Assembly: GCF_013410345.1 (NCBI RefSeq)
Contig: NZ_JACCFJ010000001.1
Location: 3,819,001-3,883,000 of the forward strand
From: Saccharopolyspora hordei
GTDB lineage: Bacteria > Actinomycetota > Actinomycetes > Mycobacteriales > Pseudonocardiaceae
DNA: 64,000 bases
Reading direction: 5' to 3'
This document shows, one piece after another, positions 8,383-15,607 of this stretch (positions within the stretch are counted from its first letter, which is position 1; each line of letters starts with the position of its first letter). Under the pieces are notes generated by a model. That model did not search any database. It worked only from the letters and a program-made list of their open reading frames with translations, and was not told the DNA's origin. A program made the position numbers and the translations under genes.

Positions 8383-8695
8383 GTGGACCTTCCGGCGGGG
8401 CGGGACGACCTTCGCGGCGAAGCCTAGAACGTCTGGTCGAACGCGGTCAACGCGACGCCGCGGACCGCAGCACCGCCGGAGAAGCGCCGGATTGGCGCAG
8501 TTGTGCGATGGCCCAGGTGAGCCAGCCCCAGACCTGGCGCAGCGCGGTTCGATCTTGGCAGGATCCGTGCCGAATTCCAACATCATGTGCGCGCAACGCG
8601 TTGCTCGTTCACCGGCCGCGTCGACAAGGCCTGTGCCGCAACGACTTCCAGCGGAGCGTGCGCACGACCGGGGGGCTCGTCGTGCAGGAGGCAGG
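8383..8695. promoter_or_regulatory. divergent promoter region with GCAAC-N2-GTTGC palindrome
   Basis: About 310 bases between divergent genes. A perfect 12-base palindrome, GCAACGCGTTGC, lies at 8593-8604. A possible -35 TTGGCA (8555-8560) and -10 CAACAT (8578-8583) with a 17-base spacer face the protease gene, placing the palindrome just downstream of the -10, as expected for a repressor site. The same half-sites recur at 17989-18000. Confidence 0.4.
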
Positions 8696-9334
8696 ATGTT
8701 CTCTTCGAAGTGGGCGGCCTCAGCGGCAGCCCTCACGCTGCTGGTCACCGGTGCCGCCGCCGCACCCGCCGCGGCGTTGTCGCCCGCGTCGTCCCCGACC
8801 CCGGCCGCGCCCGTCGTCCGACCGTCCGGCGAGCACGTGCTCCACGTGGACTACCAGGTGCAGGAAACGGGCTACTGGTGCGGGCCCGCGGCCACGCGGA
8901 TCGCGCTGTCCGCGCGCGGGATCTACCGCAGCCAGGCCGACCTCGCGGCCGAGCTGGGCACGCACACCGGCGGCACCGACTGGATCGGGCAGGTCACCCG
9001 CGTGCTGAGCAGCTACGTCGGCTGGTACGAGACCAAGGAAATGCCCGACGACCCGCCCACGCAGGCCCAGAAGGACCTGCTGTGGAACGACATCGTGCTG
9101 GACATCGACAACGGCTACCCCATCGTCGCCAACATCGTCGCGCCGCCCGGCAACCAGCCGCCCGGCTACCCGCCGGACCAGACGATCTACCACTACTTCA
9201 CGGTGATCGGCTACAACGACACGGACCGCACCGTGCTCATCGCCGACCCGGCCTCGTTCAGCGGCAACCAGATCTACTGGCTCTCCTTCGACCAGCTGGC
9301 CTCGCTGATCCCGCCCAAGGGCTACAGCGCCTGA
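8696..9334 (+). CDS. secreted C39-like cysteine protease
   Basis: 212-residue exported protein of the Peptidase_C39_2 type. Residues 1 to about 28 form a Sec signal (K near the start, Ala-rich core, AAA cleavage region), followed by a Pro/Ser linker. The catalytic Cys is C62 in YWCGPAATRIAL; the His is about H166 in YHYFTVIGYND and the Asp about D184 in IADPAS, the order found in C39/papain-like enzymes. It probably cleaves peptides or acts on cell-wall material outside the cell; the substrate is unknown. CAGGAGGCAGG precedes the ATG. The cutinase-fold gene follows after 31 bases and looks co-transcribed. Confidence 0.85.
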   Translation: MFSSKWAASAAALTLLVTGAAAAPAAALSPASSPTPAAPVVRPSGEHVLHVDYQVQETGYWCGPAATRIALSARGIYRSQADLAAELGTHTGGTDWIGQVTRVLSSYVGWYETKEMPDDPPTQAQKDLLWNDIVLDIDNGYPIVANIVAPPGNQPPGYPPDQTIYHYFTVIGYNDTDRTVLIADPASFSGNQIYWLSFDQLASLIPPKGYSA

Positions 9335-9365
9335 TCCCCGCCCCGCTGGACGAGGAGGAAACCTG

Positions 9366-10310
9366 ATGCGCACACGCAAGAACACGGCCCGTCTGCTGGG
9401 TGCTGCGGCCGCCGCCGTCGCGATCGGCGCCGCCGCCCTCCCCCTCGCGACCGACTCGGCCGCCGAGGCGTGCCCGGACACCGCGGTCTTCGAGGTCGAC
9501 GGCTACGGGCACGGGGAGACCCTGACGAACTGGAACAGCTCGGCGTTCAACGCCTCGCCACCGGCCGGGTGGCAGATCGTGCAGGTGCCCTACTACGCCG
9601 GTGTCTTCCCGGTGAAGGACCGCATCGCCCTGGACGAGTCGGTCGCGCAGGGCGCCGCCGAACTGGAGCGCGCGGTGCGCGACTTCCACGCCGGCTGCTC
9701 CGGGTCCCGCCTGGTGCTGGCCGGGTACTCGGAAGGCGCGCTGGTGGCCGGAGAAGTGCTGCAGACCCTCGCGCGGGACGGCTCCATCCCGCACGAGCAG
9801 GTCAACGGCGTGCTCTACGGCAACCCGCGGCGCGCGTTCGGGGACGGCGGGATCGGCGGTGTGGCCGGTGGCATCGAGACCAACGTGCCCACCATCCTGC
9901 CCGGCGTGACGATGCGCGGCGGCCACGACTTCGGTGACCTGGCGGTGCACGAGATCTGCAACGTCAACGACGGGATCTGCAACTCCAACAACATGATCAC
10001 CAACCTGGCCGCGTTCGCCAACGGCCTCGTCGGGTACGCCAGCGGCGACCACGGCTACGACCTGAACCCGGCCCGCGACCTGGGTTCCGGCCTCACGCTG
10101 CACCCGCAGCCGCAGCGGGTCCCGCACGGGCCGCCGCTGCCGATCGACATCGGCACGCCGTGGCAGCTCCAGCAGGAGCTGGGCCAGGACGCGGCGGCCC
10201 GGCAGGCCGTGGTCGAGGCCCGCGAGCAGCTCGGCCGGTTCATCAGCCCGGACGTGCTGGAGCGGCTGCAGGCCGAATCACCCTGGTTCGCAGTCCTCGA
10301 CGCGACGTGA
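9366..10310 (+). CDS. secreted cutinase-family alpha/beta hydrolase
   Basis: 314-residue exported serine hydrolase. A signal peptide spans about residues 1-34. The nucleophile is S122 in GYSEGA, the acid about D202 in NDGIC, and the His about H229 in DHGYDL. Paired cysteines C36/C111 and C198/C205 sit where cutinases have disulfides. Mycobacterial relatives (cutinase-like and PE-PPE-domain proteins) hydrolyse lipids or esters; the substrate here is unknown. A long charged, Gln-rich tail beyond residue 240 is additional to the fold. AGGAGGAAACCTG precedes the ATG, and the gene follows the C39-like protease closely. Confidence 0.82.
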   Translation: MRTRKNTARLLGAAAAAVAIGAAALPLATDSAAEACPDTAVFEVDGYGHGETLTNWNSSAFNASPPAGWQIVQVPYYAGVFPVKDRIALDESVAQGAAELERAVRDFHAGCSGSRLVLAGYSEGALVAGEVLQTLARDGSIPHEQVNGVLYGNPRRAFGDGGIGGVAGGIETNVPTILPGVTMRGGHDFGDLAVHEICNVNDGICNSNNMITNLAAFANGLVGYASGDHGYDLNPARDLGSGLTLHPQPQRVPHGPPLPIDIGTPWQLQQELGQDAAARQAVVEAREQLGRFISPDVLERLQAESPWFAVLDAT

Positions 10311-10314
10311 CGCC

Positions 10315-10956
10315 CTAGGAGCAGGTGGCCAGCATCTCCCGCAGCGCCTGCTTCTCGGCCTGGGTCACGGTCAGCTCGTACGCGTGCTTGACCGTGACCC
10401 ACTTCGTCGCGTAGTCGCACCACGCGGCGCGTTCCGGCTTCCACTGCGACGGGTCCTGGTCGCCCTTGCTGCGGTTGGAGCTGGCGTCGACGGCCACCAG
10501 CTGCGGCAGCCGCACGTCGTTGGCGAACTGCTCGCGACGCGCGTCGTCCCAGGCGCTCGCGCCGCTGCGCCAGGCGTTGGCGAGCGGGACCATGTGGTCG
10601 ATGTCGATGTCGGAGGGGTCGGTCATCGTCTCGCCGGTGTAGGCCGAGGTCCAGGTGCCGGACACCGCTTCGCAGGCGTTGTTGGTCCGGACGTCGACGC
10701 CGTCGCGGGCGAGCACCGCTTCCCTGGTGTTGCAGTTCTTCCCCGCCTGGGGCTGGGCCTTCCAGTGCGGGAACCGCTCGCGGGAGTAGCCGTCCATCGA
10801 ACCCGACGGCGCCACGCGGAGTTCCTCGAGCTGCTCGGCGGCCGTCCCGGTCGCCTGGCTGCTGCTGCCGCTGTCCAGCAGCCCTGACTCGAACACCACC
10901 CACATCAGCGCGAGCAGCACCGCTGCCACGACCGACGTCCAGGCCGACTTCTTCAC
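10315..10956 (-). CDS. membrane-anchored HNH nuclease (DUF1524/GmrSD-like)
   Basis: 213-residue protein with an N-terminal hydrophobic anchor or signal (about residues 4-24) and an extracellular HNH module of the DUF1524 type. The core DIDHMVPLANAWRSGASAW supplies the His-containing metal site, and the NRSKGDQDPSQW motif the Asn/Lys part; cysteines flank the domain. Such proteins are common exported actinobacterial nucleases and act on DNA outside the membrane (family knowledge). The GTG at 10956 has GGAGAGGCGGAG upstream. It converges on the cutinase gene with four bases between stops and no obvious terminator. Confidence 0.8.
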   Translation of the reverse strand: MKKSAWTSVVAAVLLALMWVVFESGLLDSGSSSQATGTAAEQLEELRVAPSGSMDGYSRERFPHWKAQPQAGKNCNTREAVLARDGVDVRTNNACEAVSGTWTSAYTGETMTDPSDIDIDHMVPLANAWRSGASAWDDARREQFANDVRLPQLVAVDASSNRSKGDQDPSQWKPERAAWCDYATKWVTVKHAYELTVTQAEKQALREMLATCS

Positions 10957-11077
10957 AGCTCCGCCTCTCCAGACCACCCGTGGTGCGGGGACTTCGTCCT
11001 CCGCGAGCATTCGATCATCCGGTGCGGTGCGGGTTCACTCCGCCGGGTGGGCGGTGTGGCCTGGCACACGGGCGGTC

Positions 11078-12283
11078 TCAGCGACCGGCCACGGCCCGGC
11101 GGGGGACGTACCGGGGGACGTAGCGCAGCAGCATCCCGGCGCCGAGCAGGCCCAGCACCCCCATGCCGGCGCCGGCCAGGCCGACGCCCAGCAGCGCGGT
11201 CAGCCCGGAGACGGTGACCGGGCCGACCGCCTGCCCGAAGTCGGCGGTGAAGCGCCACGCCCCGAGGAACGGCGCGGGTCCCGGTTGCGGCGCGAGGTCC
11301 GCGCCGAGCGTCATCAGGATCCCGCTGCTGGTGCCGTTGGCCAGCGCCAGCAGCACCGCGACGGCGGCGAAGGTGGGCACGTCGCTCACCACGAACAGCA
11401 GCAGGTGCCCCACGCCCAGGCCCACCATGGACGGCACCGCCGCCCACAGCCGCCCGAACCGGTCCATGATCTGGCCCGAGCTGTAGGACAGGGCGAAGTC
11501 GATGCCGCCTGCGACGCCGATGATGACCGCCGTCGTCGACGACGGCAGCCCGGTCGCGACCGCCACCAGCGGCAGCACCACCATCCGCGAGGCGCGCAAG
11601 CCGCCGATCAGCGCCGCGCAGGTGCCCATCCGCAGCAGCACGCCCCGGTGCCGGACCAGCGTGGCGACCAGCCCCTGGTGCGCCTGCTCGCTGCCGTCCC
11701 CCGGCCCCGTGCCGAGGTCCGCGGTGCACAGCAGCAGCACGACCGTGGCGAGGGCGAAGGCGATGTGCAGCAGGAAGACCGCGCGCTCGTCCGGGGTCAC
11801 CAGCAGCACCAGCGCCGCGAGGAACGGGCCGATGAAGTAGCCGGCCCGGAACAGCCCGCCCAGCACGCTCAACGCCCGGGCCCGGTAGCGCACCGGCACG
11901 GTGGTGGTGATGAACGCGTGCCGGGCCAGCGCGAAGACCGCCGTGGCCAGGCCGACGACGAACACGCTCGCGCCGAACACCCACGGGTTCGGGGAGAAGT
12001 AGCAACCGAGCAGGCCCAGCACGGAGACGACCGCGGCGGTGATCATCGCGGTGCGTTCGCCGAGCCGCTGCACGAGGACCCCGCTGGGCACGTCACCGAC
12101 CAGCTCACCGACCATGAGCAGCGCGGCGATCAGCCCTTGCATCCCGAGGCCGGCGCCCTGGTCGGCGGCGATGAGCGGGATCATCGGGATGATGGCGCCC
12201 TCGCCGGTGGCGAACAGCAGGGTCGGGCCGAAGGCGGCGAGCGCCACGGTCCGCAGCGCGAAGGGCCGGTCGTCCACCTGCAC
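11078..12283 (-). CDS. MFS transporter
   Basis: About 401-residue, 12-helix MFS permease. Hydrophobic segments are regular, and loop 2-3 carries a motif-A-like GVLVQRLGERTA. Charged residues between helices 6 and 7 (TGPGDGSEQAHQ) mark the central loop. The C-terminus ends in a tandem RYVPRYVP repeat encoded by a duplicated GGGGGACGTA(C/G). It is probably a drug or metabolite exporter; the substrate is unknown. The GTG at 12283 was chosen because GAGGAG lies nine bases upstream; GTG 12295 is an alternative. It lies downstream of the acyl-CoA dehydrogenase operon on the same strand. Confidence 0.85.
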   Translation of the reverse strand: MQVDDRPFALRTVALAAFGPTLLFATGEGAIIPMIPLIAADQGAGLGMQGLIAALLMVGELVGDVPSGVLVQRLGERTAMITAAVVSVLGLLGCYFSPNPWVFGASVFVVGLATAVFALARHAFITTTVPVRYRARALSVLGGLFRAGYFIGPFLAALVLLVTPDERAVFLLHIAFALATVVLLLCTADLGTGPGDGSEQAHQGLVATLVRHRGVLLRMGTCAALIGGLRASRMVVLPLVAVATGLPSSTTAVIIGVAGGIDFALSYSSGQIMDRFGRLWAAVPSMVGLGVGHLLLFVVSDVPTFAAVAVLLALANGTSSGILMTLGADLAPQPGPAPFLGAWRFTADFGQAVGPVTVSGLTALLGVGLAGAGMGVLGLLGAGMLLRYVPRYVPRRAVAGR

Positions 12284-12382
12284 TCGTCGCACCACTCCTC
12301 GCCGCGCACGCCCCGGGTCACGAGCTCCTACAGCTTCGCAGACCGGTGGCCGGTCGCAGGCGAGAGATCCGTCACTGCACGG

Positions 12383-13462
12383 TCAGACCTGCAGCAGGTC
12401 GGCCAGGCGCGCGCGGTTCTGGTCCGGGGTGCCCAGCAGCAGCTCGGAGGTCTTGGCCCGCTTGTAGTACAGGTGCGCGTCGTGCTCCCAGGTGTAGCCG
12501 ATCCCGCCGTGCAGCTGCACGGTGTCGGCCGCGGCCTGGAAGGTGGCCGGTGCGACCAGGACCTGCACCAGGGCCGCCGCGAGCGGCAGTTCCTCGGCGG
12601 CGGCGTCGGCCGCCCACGCCGCGTAGCGCACCGCGGCCTCGGCTTGCTCCAGCGCGCAGCACATGTCGGCCAGGCGGTGCTTGACGCCCTGGAAGGAGCC
12701 GATGGCGCGGCCGAACTGCACCCGGACCTTCGCGTACTCGGCGGTCATCTCCAGCACCCGCGCCATGCCGCCCAGCTGCTCGGCGGACAGCGCCACGGCG
12801 GCGAGGTCGCGCACCCGCGCGCGCACCGCGTCCGGGTCCGATGTGGACAGCGGCTCGGCGGGCGCGGCCGCGAAGTCCAGGTCCACCAGGCGGCGGGTCG
12901 GGTCGAGGGTGCGCAGCGGGGTCCGCGCGACGTGCTCGCCGCGCACCCGGAACCACGCGGTGCCCTGCCCGGTGGTGGCCTGCACCAGCACGACGTCGGC
13001 GATGTCGCCGGACACCACCCGCCGCGCACGCCCGTCCACCACCCACGCACCGTCGCGCCGGGTCGCGCTCGGCACCGACTCCTGGTCCCACGCCACCGCC
13101 GCGACGAGCTCCCCGGAGACCATGGCGGGCAGCAGCTCCGCCTGCGCCGCCGTGTCGTCGAGCGCGAGCAGCACGTCGGTGGCCAGCACCGCGGAGGCCA
13201 GGAACGGCACCGGCGCCAGCGCACGGCCGAGTTCCTCCAGCACGACCGCCCGTTCCACGTGACCGGCACCGGCTCCCCCGTGCTCCTCGGGCACGACCAG
13301 GCCGGTCACCCCGAGCTCGGCCGACAACCGCCGCCACAGCCGGGCGTCGTGGCCGTCGGCCTCGGCCAGTTCCCGCACCCGCTGCGGCGGTGCGTGCTCG
13401 GCGAGGAGACCGCGCACCGCGGACCGCAGTTCCTGCTGCTCCTGGTCCAGCACCAGCTGCAT
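12383..13462 (-). CDS. acyl-CoA dehydrogenase (FadE-type), subunit-like
   Basis: 359-residue flavoprotein oxidising acyl-CoA thioesters to enoyl-CoA, with electrons passed to ETF. The three ACAD domains are present: helical N-terminus (residues 1 to about 110, EEHGGAGAGHVERAVVLEELG), a diverged middle beta domain, and a C-terminal helical domain with RVQFGRAIGSFQGVKHRLAD and LHGGIGYTWEHD. The middle domain lacks the usual strong FAD-contact motifs, which fits the alpha/beta heteromeric ACADs of steroid-degrading actinobacteria, where one subunit has lost part of the flavin site (inference). It is 46 bases downstream of a second ACAD gene in the same operon. Confidence 0.88.
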   Translation of the reverse strand: MQLVLDQEQQELRSAVRGLLAEHAPPQRVRELAEADGHDARLWRRLSAELGVTGLVVPEEHGGAGAGHVERAVVLEELGRALAPVPFLASAVLATDVLLALDDTAAQAELLPAMVSGELVAAVAWDQESVPSATRRDGAWVVDGRARRVVSGDIADVVLVQATTGQGTAWFRVRGEHVARTPLRTLDPTRRLVDLDFAAAPAEPLSTSDPDAVRARVRDLAAVALSAEQLGGMARVLEMTAEYAKVRVQFGRAIGSFQGVKHRLADMCCALEQAEAAVRYAAWAADAAAEELPLAAALVQVLVAPATFQAAADTVQLHGGIGYTWEHDAHLYYKRAKTSELLLGTPDQNRARLADLLQV

Positions 13463-13508
13463 CGCACACTCCTGGAGGTCGGTGGTCGGGCAGGTCGGTC
13501 CGGGCGGG

Positions 13509-14771
13509 TCACGGGGTCCGTTGGGTGCCCACCTTCAGCTCGCGGAAGGGGACGTCGCGGTCCACCTGGGGTTCCTTGGGCAGGCCGAGGAGGCGCTCCC
13601 CGATGATGTTGCGCTGCACCTGGTTGGAGCCGCCGGCGATGCTCGACGCGGGGGTGCCGTTGATGGCCACGGCCATCTCCTCGGCGGCCGCGTCGCCCTC
13701 CTCCCAGGAGGTCAGCGCCGGCCCGGCGATGAGCCCGGCGGTGTCCACCGCCCGCCACAGCAGCTCGGCTCCGGCCAGCTTGGCGATCGAGCCGCGTGCC
13801 CCGGGCGAGGCACCGGCTTCCGCTTCCTGCCGCAGCTTGGTGTTGAACAGCGCCAGGGCCCGTTCGTGCGCGTAGAGCTCGGCGAGCCGGTCACGCACCA
13901 CCGGGTCGTCGGCGCGGTCCCGGCGGCGGGCCAGGTCGACGAGGTTGTCGAAGGCCAGCGGGTCGCTGCCGCGCCGGACCGAGCCGCCGATGGAGACGCG
14001 CTCGTGGCCGAGCATGGTGAGCGCCGCCAGCCAGCCGCCGCCGACCTCACCGATCACCGCGTCGGCCGGGAGGCGCACGTCGTCGAAGTAGACCTCGTTG
14101 AACGGGGCACGCCCGGTCATGTCCCGCAGCGGCCGCACGGTCACGCCGGGGCTGTGCATGTCCACGATGAACATGGTGATCCCGCGGTGCTTCGGCACGT
14201 CCGGGTCGGTGCGGGCCAGCAGCGCGCCGAAGTCGGCGAACTGCGCACCCGAGGTCCACACCTTCTGGCCGTTGACCACCCACTCGTCGCCGTCGCGCAC
14301 CGCTCGGGTCTGCAGGCTGGCCACGTCCGACCCGGCGCCGGGCTCGGAGAACAGCTGGCACCAGATCTCGTCGCCGCGCAGCAGCGGTGGCACGTAGCGG
14401 GCCTTCTGCTCGTGGGTGCCCAGGTCCAGCAGGGTCGGCCCGCACATGCCCATGCCGACCATGAACACCCCGGTGGGCAGGTCGTGGTGCGCGGCTTCCT
14501 CGTCGTAGGCCTGCTGTTCCGCGGCGGTGAGCCCCTGGCCGCCGTACTCGGCCGGCCAGGTGATGCCGATCAGCCCCGCGTCGTAGGCGGCGGCCTGGAA
14601 CCGCTTGGCGATGCGCAGCTGCTCTGCCGCGTCCAGCCCCTCCATCGGCCCGGGCGCGTGGCGGGCCAGGAACTCGCGGGCCTTGGCGCGGAAGCCGTCG
14701 TCGGCCGGCGGCGGGGTCGCGTCCCCTGAGCTGCGGTGGTGGTCCCGGGCCGGTGACTCAGGGGTGCTCAT
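13509..14771 (-). CDS. acyl-CoA dehydrogenase (FadE-type)
   Basis: 420-residue acyl-CoA dehydrogenase. Middle-domain motifs for FAD and substrate are clear: CQLFSEPGAGSDVASLQTRA and WVVNGQKVWTSGAQ. The C-terminal domain ends in ASSIAGGSNQVQRNIIGERL, the typical ACAD tail. It is probably the flavin-binding partner of the next gene. GGAGGGAGACCGC precedes the ATG. It is the first gene of a two-gene operon, divergent from tetR across a region with a perfect palindrome, so the TetR protein very likely controls it. Acyl chain specificity cannot be read from sequence. Confidence 0.92.
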   Translation of the reverse strand: MSTPESPARDHHRSSGDATPPPADDGFRAKAREFLARHAPGPMEGLDAAEQLRIAKRFQAAAYDAGLIGITWPAEYGGQGLTAAEQQAYDEEAAHHDLPTGVFMVGMGMCGPTLLDLGTHEQKARYVPPLLRGDEIWCQLFSEPGAGSDVASLQTRAVRDGDEWVVNGQKVWTSGAQFADFGALLARTDPDVPKHRGITMFIVDMHSPGVTVRPLRDMTGRAPFNEVYFDDVRLPADAVIGEVGGGWLAALTMLGHERVSIGGSVRRGSDPLAFDNLVDLARRRDRADDPVVRDRLAELYAHERALALFNTKLRQEAEAGASPGARGSIAKLAGAELLWRAVDTAGLIAGPALTSWEEGDAAAEEMAVAINGTPASSIAGGSNQVQRNIIGERLLGLPKEPQVDRDVPFRELKVGTQRTP

Positions 14772-14795
14772 GCGGTCTCCCTCCGGTTCGGCGGC

Positions 14796-14827
14796 AACCG
14801 ATCAGTCAACGCTGACTGTAACCGATC
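14796..14827. promoter_or_regulatory. TetR operator in the ACAD/tetR divergent promoter
   Basis: CAGTCA-ACGC-TGACTG (14803-14818) is a perfect 16-base inverted repeat. Two copies of AACCGATC (14796-14803 and 14820-14827) flank it as direct repeats. On the minus strand the right edge reads TTACAGT, giving a possible -10 TACAGT for the ACAD operon inside the operator. A related GTCA-N4-TGAC site lies at 15535-15546. Confidence 0.6.
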
Positions 14828-14886
14828 GGACGCGCTCCGAACACCCTTCGCGCCCCACCGTCCACAGTGGAGCACCTCGCGACGGG

Positions 14887-14892
14887 TACCCT
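14887..14892 (+). promoter_or_regulatory. leaderless-type -10 of tetR
   Basis: TACCCT is followed by six bases and the GTG at 14899, the leaderless actinobacterial pattern. This decides the tetR start, which otherwise has no ribosome-binding site. Confidence 0.55.
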
Positions 14893-14898
14893 GCTGGG

Positions 14899-15525
14899 GT
14901 GGACAGGACCCGGAACGACCAGCGCAGCCGGCAGGAACGGGCGGCCGACAGCCGCACGCTGATCCTCGAGGCCGCCGTGGAGTGCTTGGTGGAGCACGGC
15001 TACTCGGGCGCCTCCACGCTGGCCATCCAGGCCAGGGCCGGGGTCTCCCGGGGACGCCTGCTGCACCACTTCCCGTCCCGCGACGAGCTGCTGGTCGCCG
15101 CCGCGCAGCACCTGGCGCGGGACCGGTTGGCGCAGACCGAGCGGCGGGTCGCCGAGCAGCTCGCCGGCATGCCCGACGGCCCGCGCCGCGTCGACCGCTG
15201 CATCGACCTGCTGTGGGAGACCTTCCACGAACCGCACTTCTGGGCCGCGATGGAGCTGTGGACCGCCGCCCGGACCAACCCGGCGCTCAGCGCTGCCCTC
15301 CGGCCGGAGGAACGCGAGCTGCGCCGGGCGATCCGCGCGGTCTCCGACCGCATCTGGGGCCCGGAGGTGTGCGCCCACCCGGTGTACCCGCAGCTGCGCG
15401 AGATGCTGTTCACCAGCATGCGCGGCGCGGCGATGGCCTACGCGTTCGAGGACCGCACCCCGTCCCGATCACCGCACCTGGCGGTGTGGAAGTCCATCAC
15501 CCGGCGCCTGCTCTTCGACGGCTGA
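14899..15525 (+). CDS. TetR-family transcriptional regulator
   Basis: 208-residue repressor. The N-terminal HTH is canonical: RTLILEAAVECLVEHGYSGA followed by TLAIQARAGVSRGRLLHHFP, residues about 18-60. The C-terminal helical ligand domain (AMELWTAARTNP) resembles regulators of fatty-acyl or aromatic catabolism. It lies between the divergent ACAD operon and the downstream ligase/SDR operon. Both flanking promoter regions contain GTCA-N4-TGAC sites, so control of both operons plus itself is a reasonable inference. The effector is probably an acyl-CoA of the pathway. It is not assignable to KstR2, whose published operator is different. Confidence 0.9.
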   Translation: MDRTRNDQRSRQERAADSRTLILEAAVECLVEHGYSGASTLAIQARAGVSRGRLLHHFPSRDELLVAAAQHLARDRLAQTERRVAEQLAGMPDGPRRVDRCIDLLWETFHEPHFWAAMELWTAARTNPALSAALRPEERELRRAIRAVSDRIWGPEVCAHPVYPQLREMLFTSMRGAAMAYAFEDRTPSRSPHLAVWKSITRRLLFDG

Positions 15526-15532
15526 CGCGCGG

Positions 15533-15548
15533 CAGTCAGGGTTGACCG
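15533..15548. promoter_or_regulatory. second putative TetR operator, upstream of the ligase
   Basis: CAGTCAGGGTTGACCG contains GTCA-GGGT-TGAC (15535-15546), the same half-sites and spacing as the perfect operator at 14803-14818. It lies just after the tetR stop and 60-70 bases before the ligase start. Confidence 0.45.
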
Positions 15549-15607
15549 CCACCGACGGGCCAACGCAGTATGAGGCACGTCACGCCGCTCTCACCGACGA
15601 GGTAGCG

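Noticed and set aside
14899-15525. Assignment of the TetR protein as KstR2
   Set aside because: Neighbouring gene types are suggestive, but the operator (GTCA-N4-TGAC) does not match the KstR2 motif and the ipdAB genes are absent.
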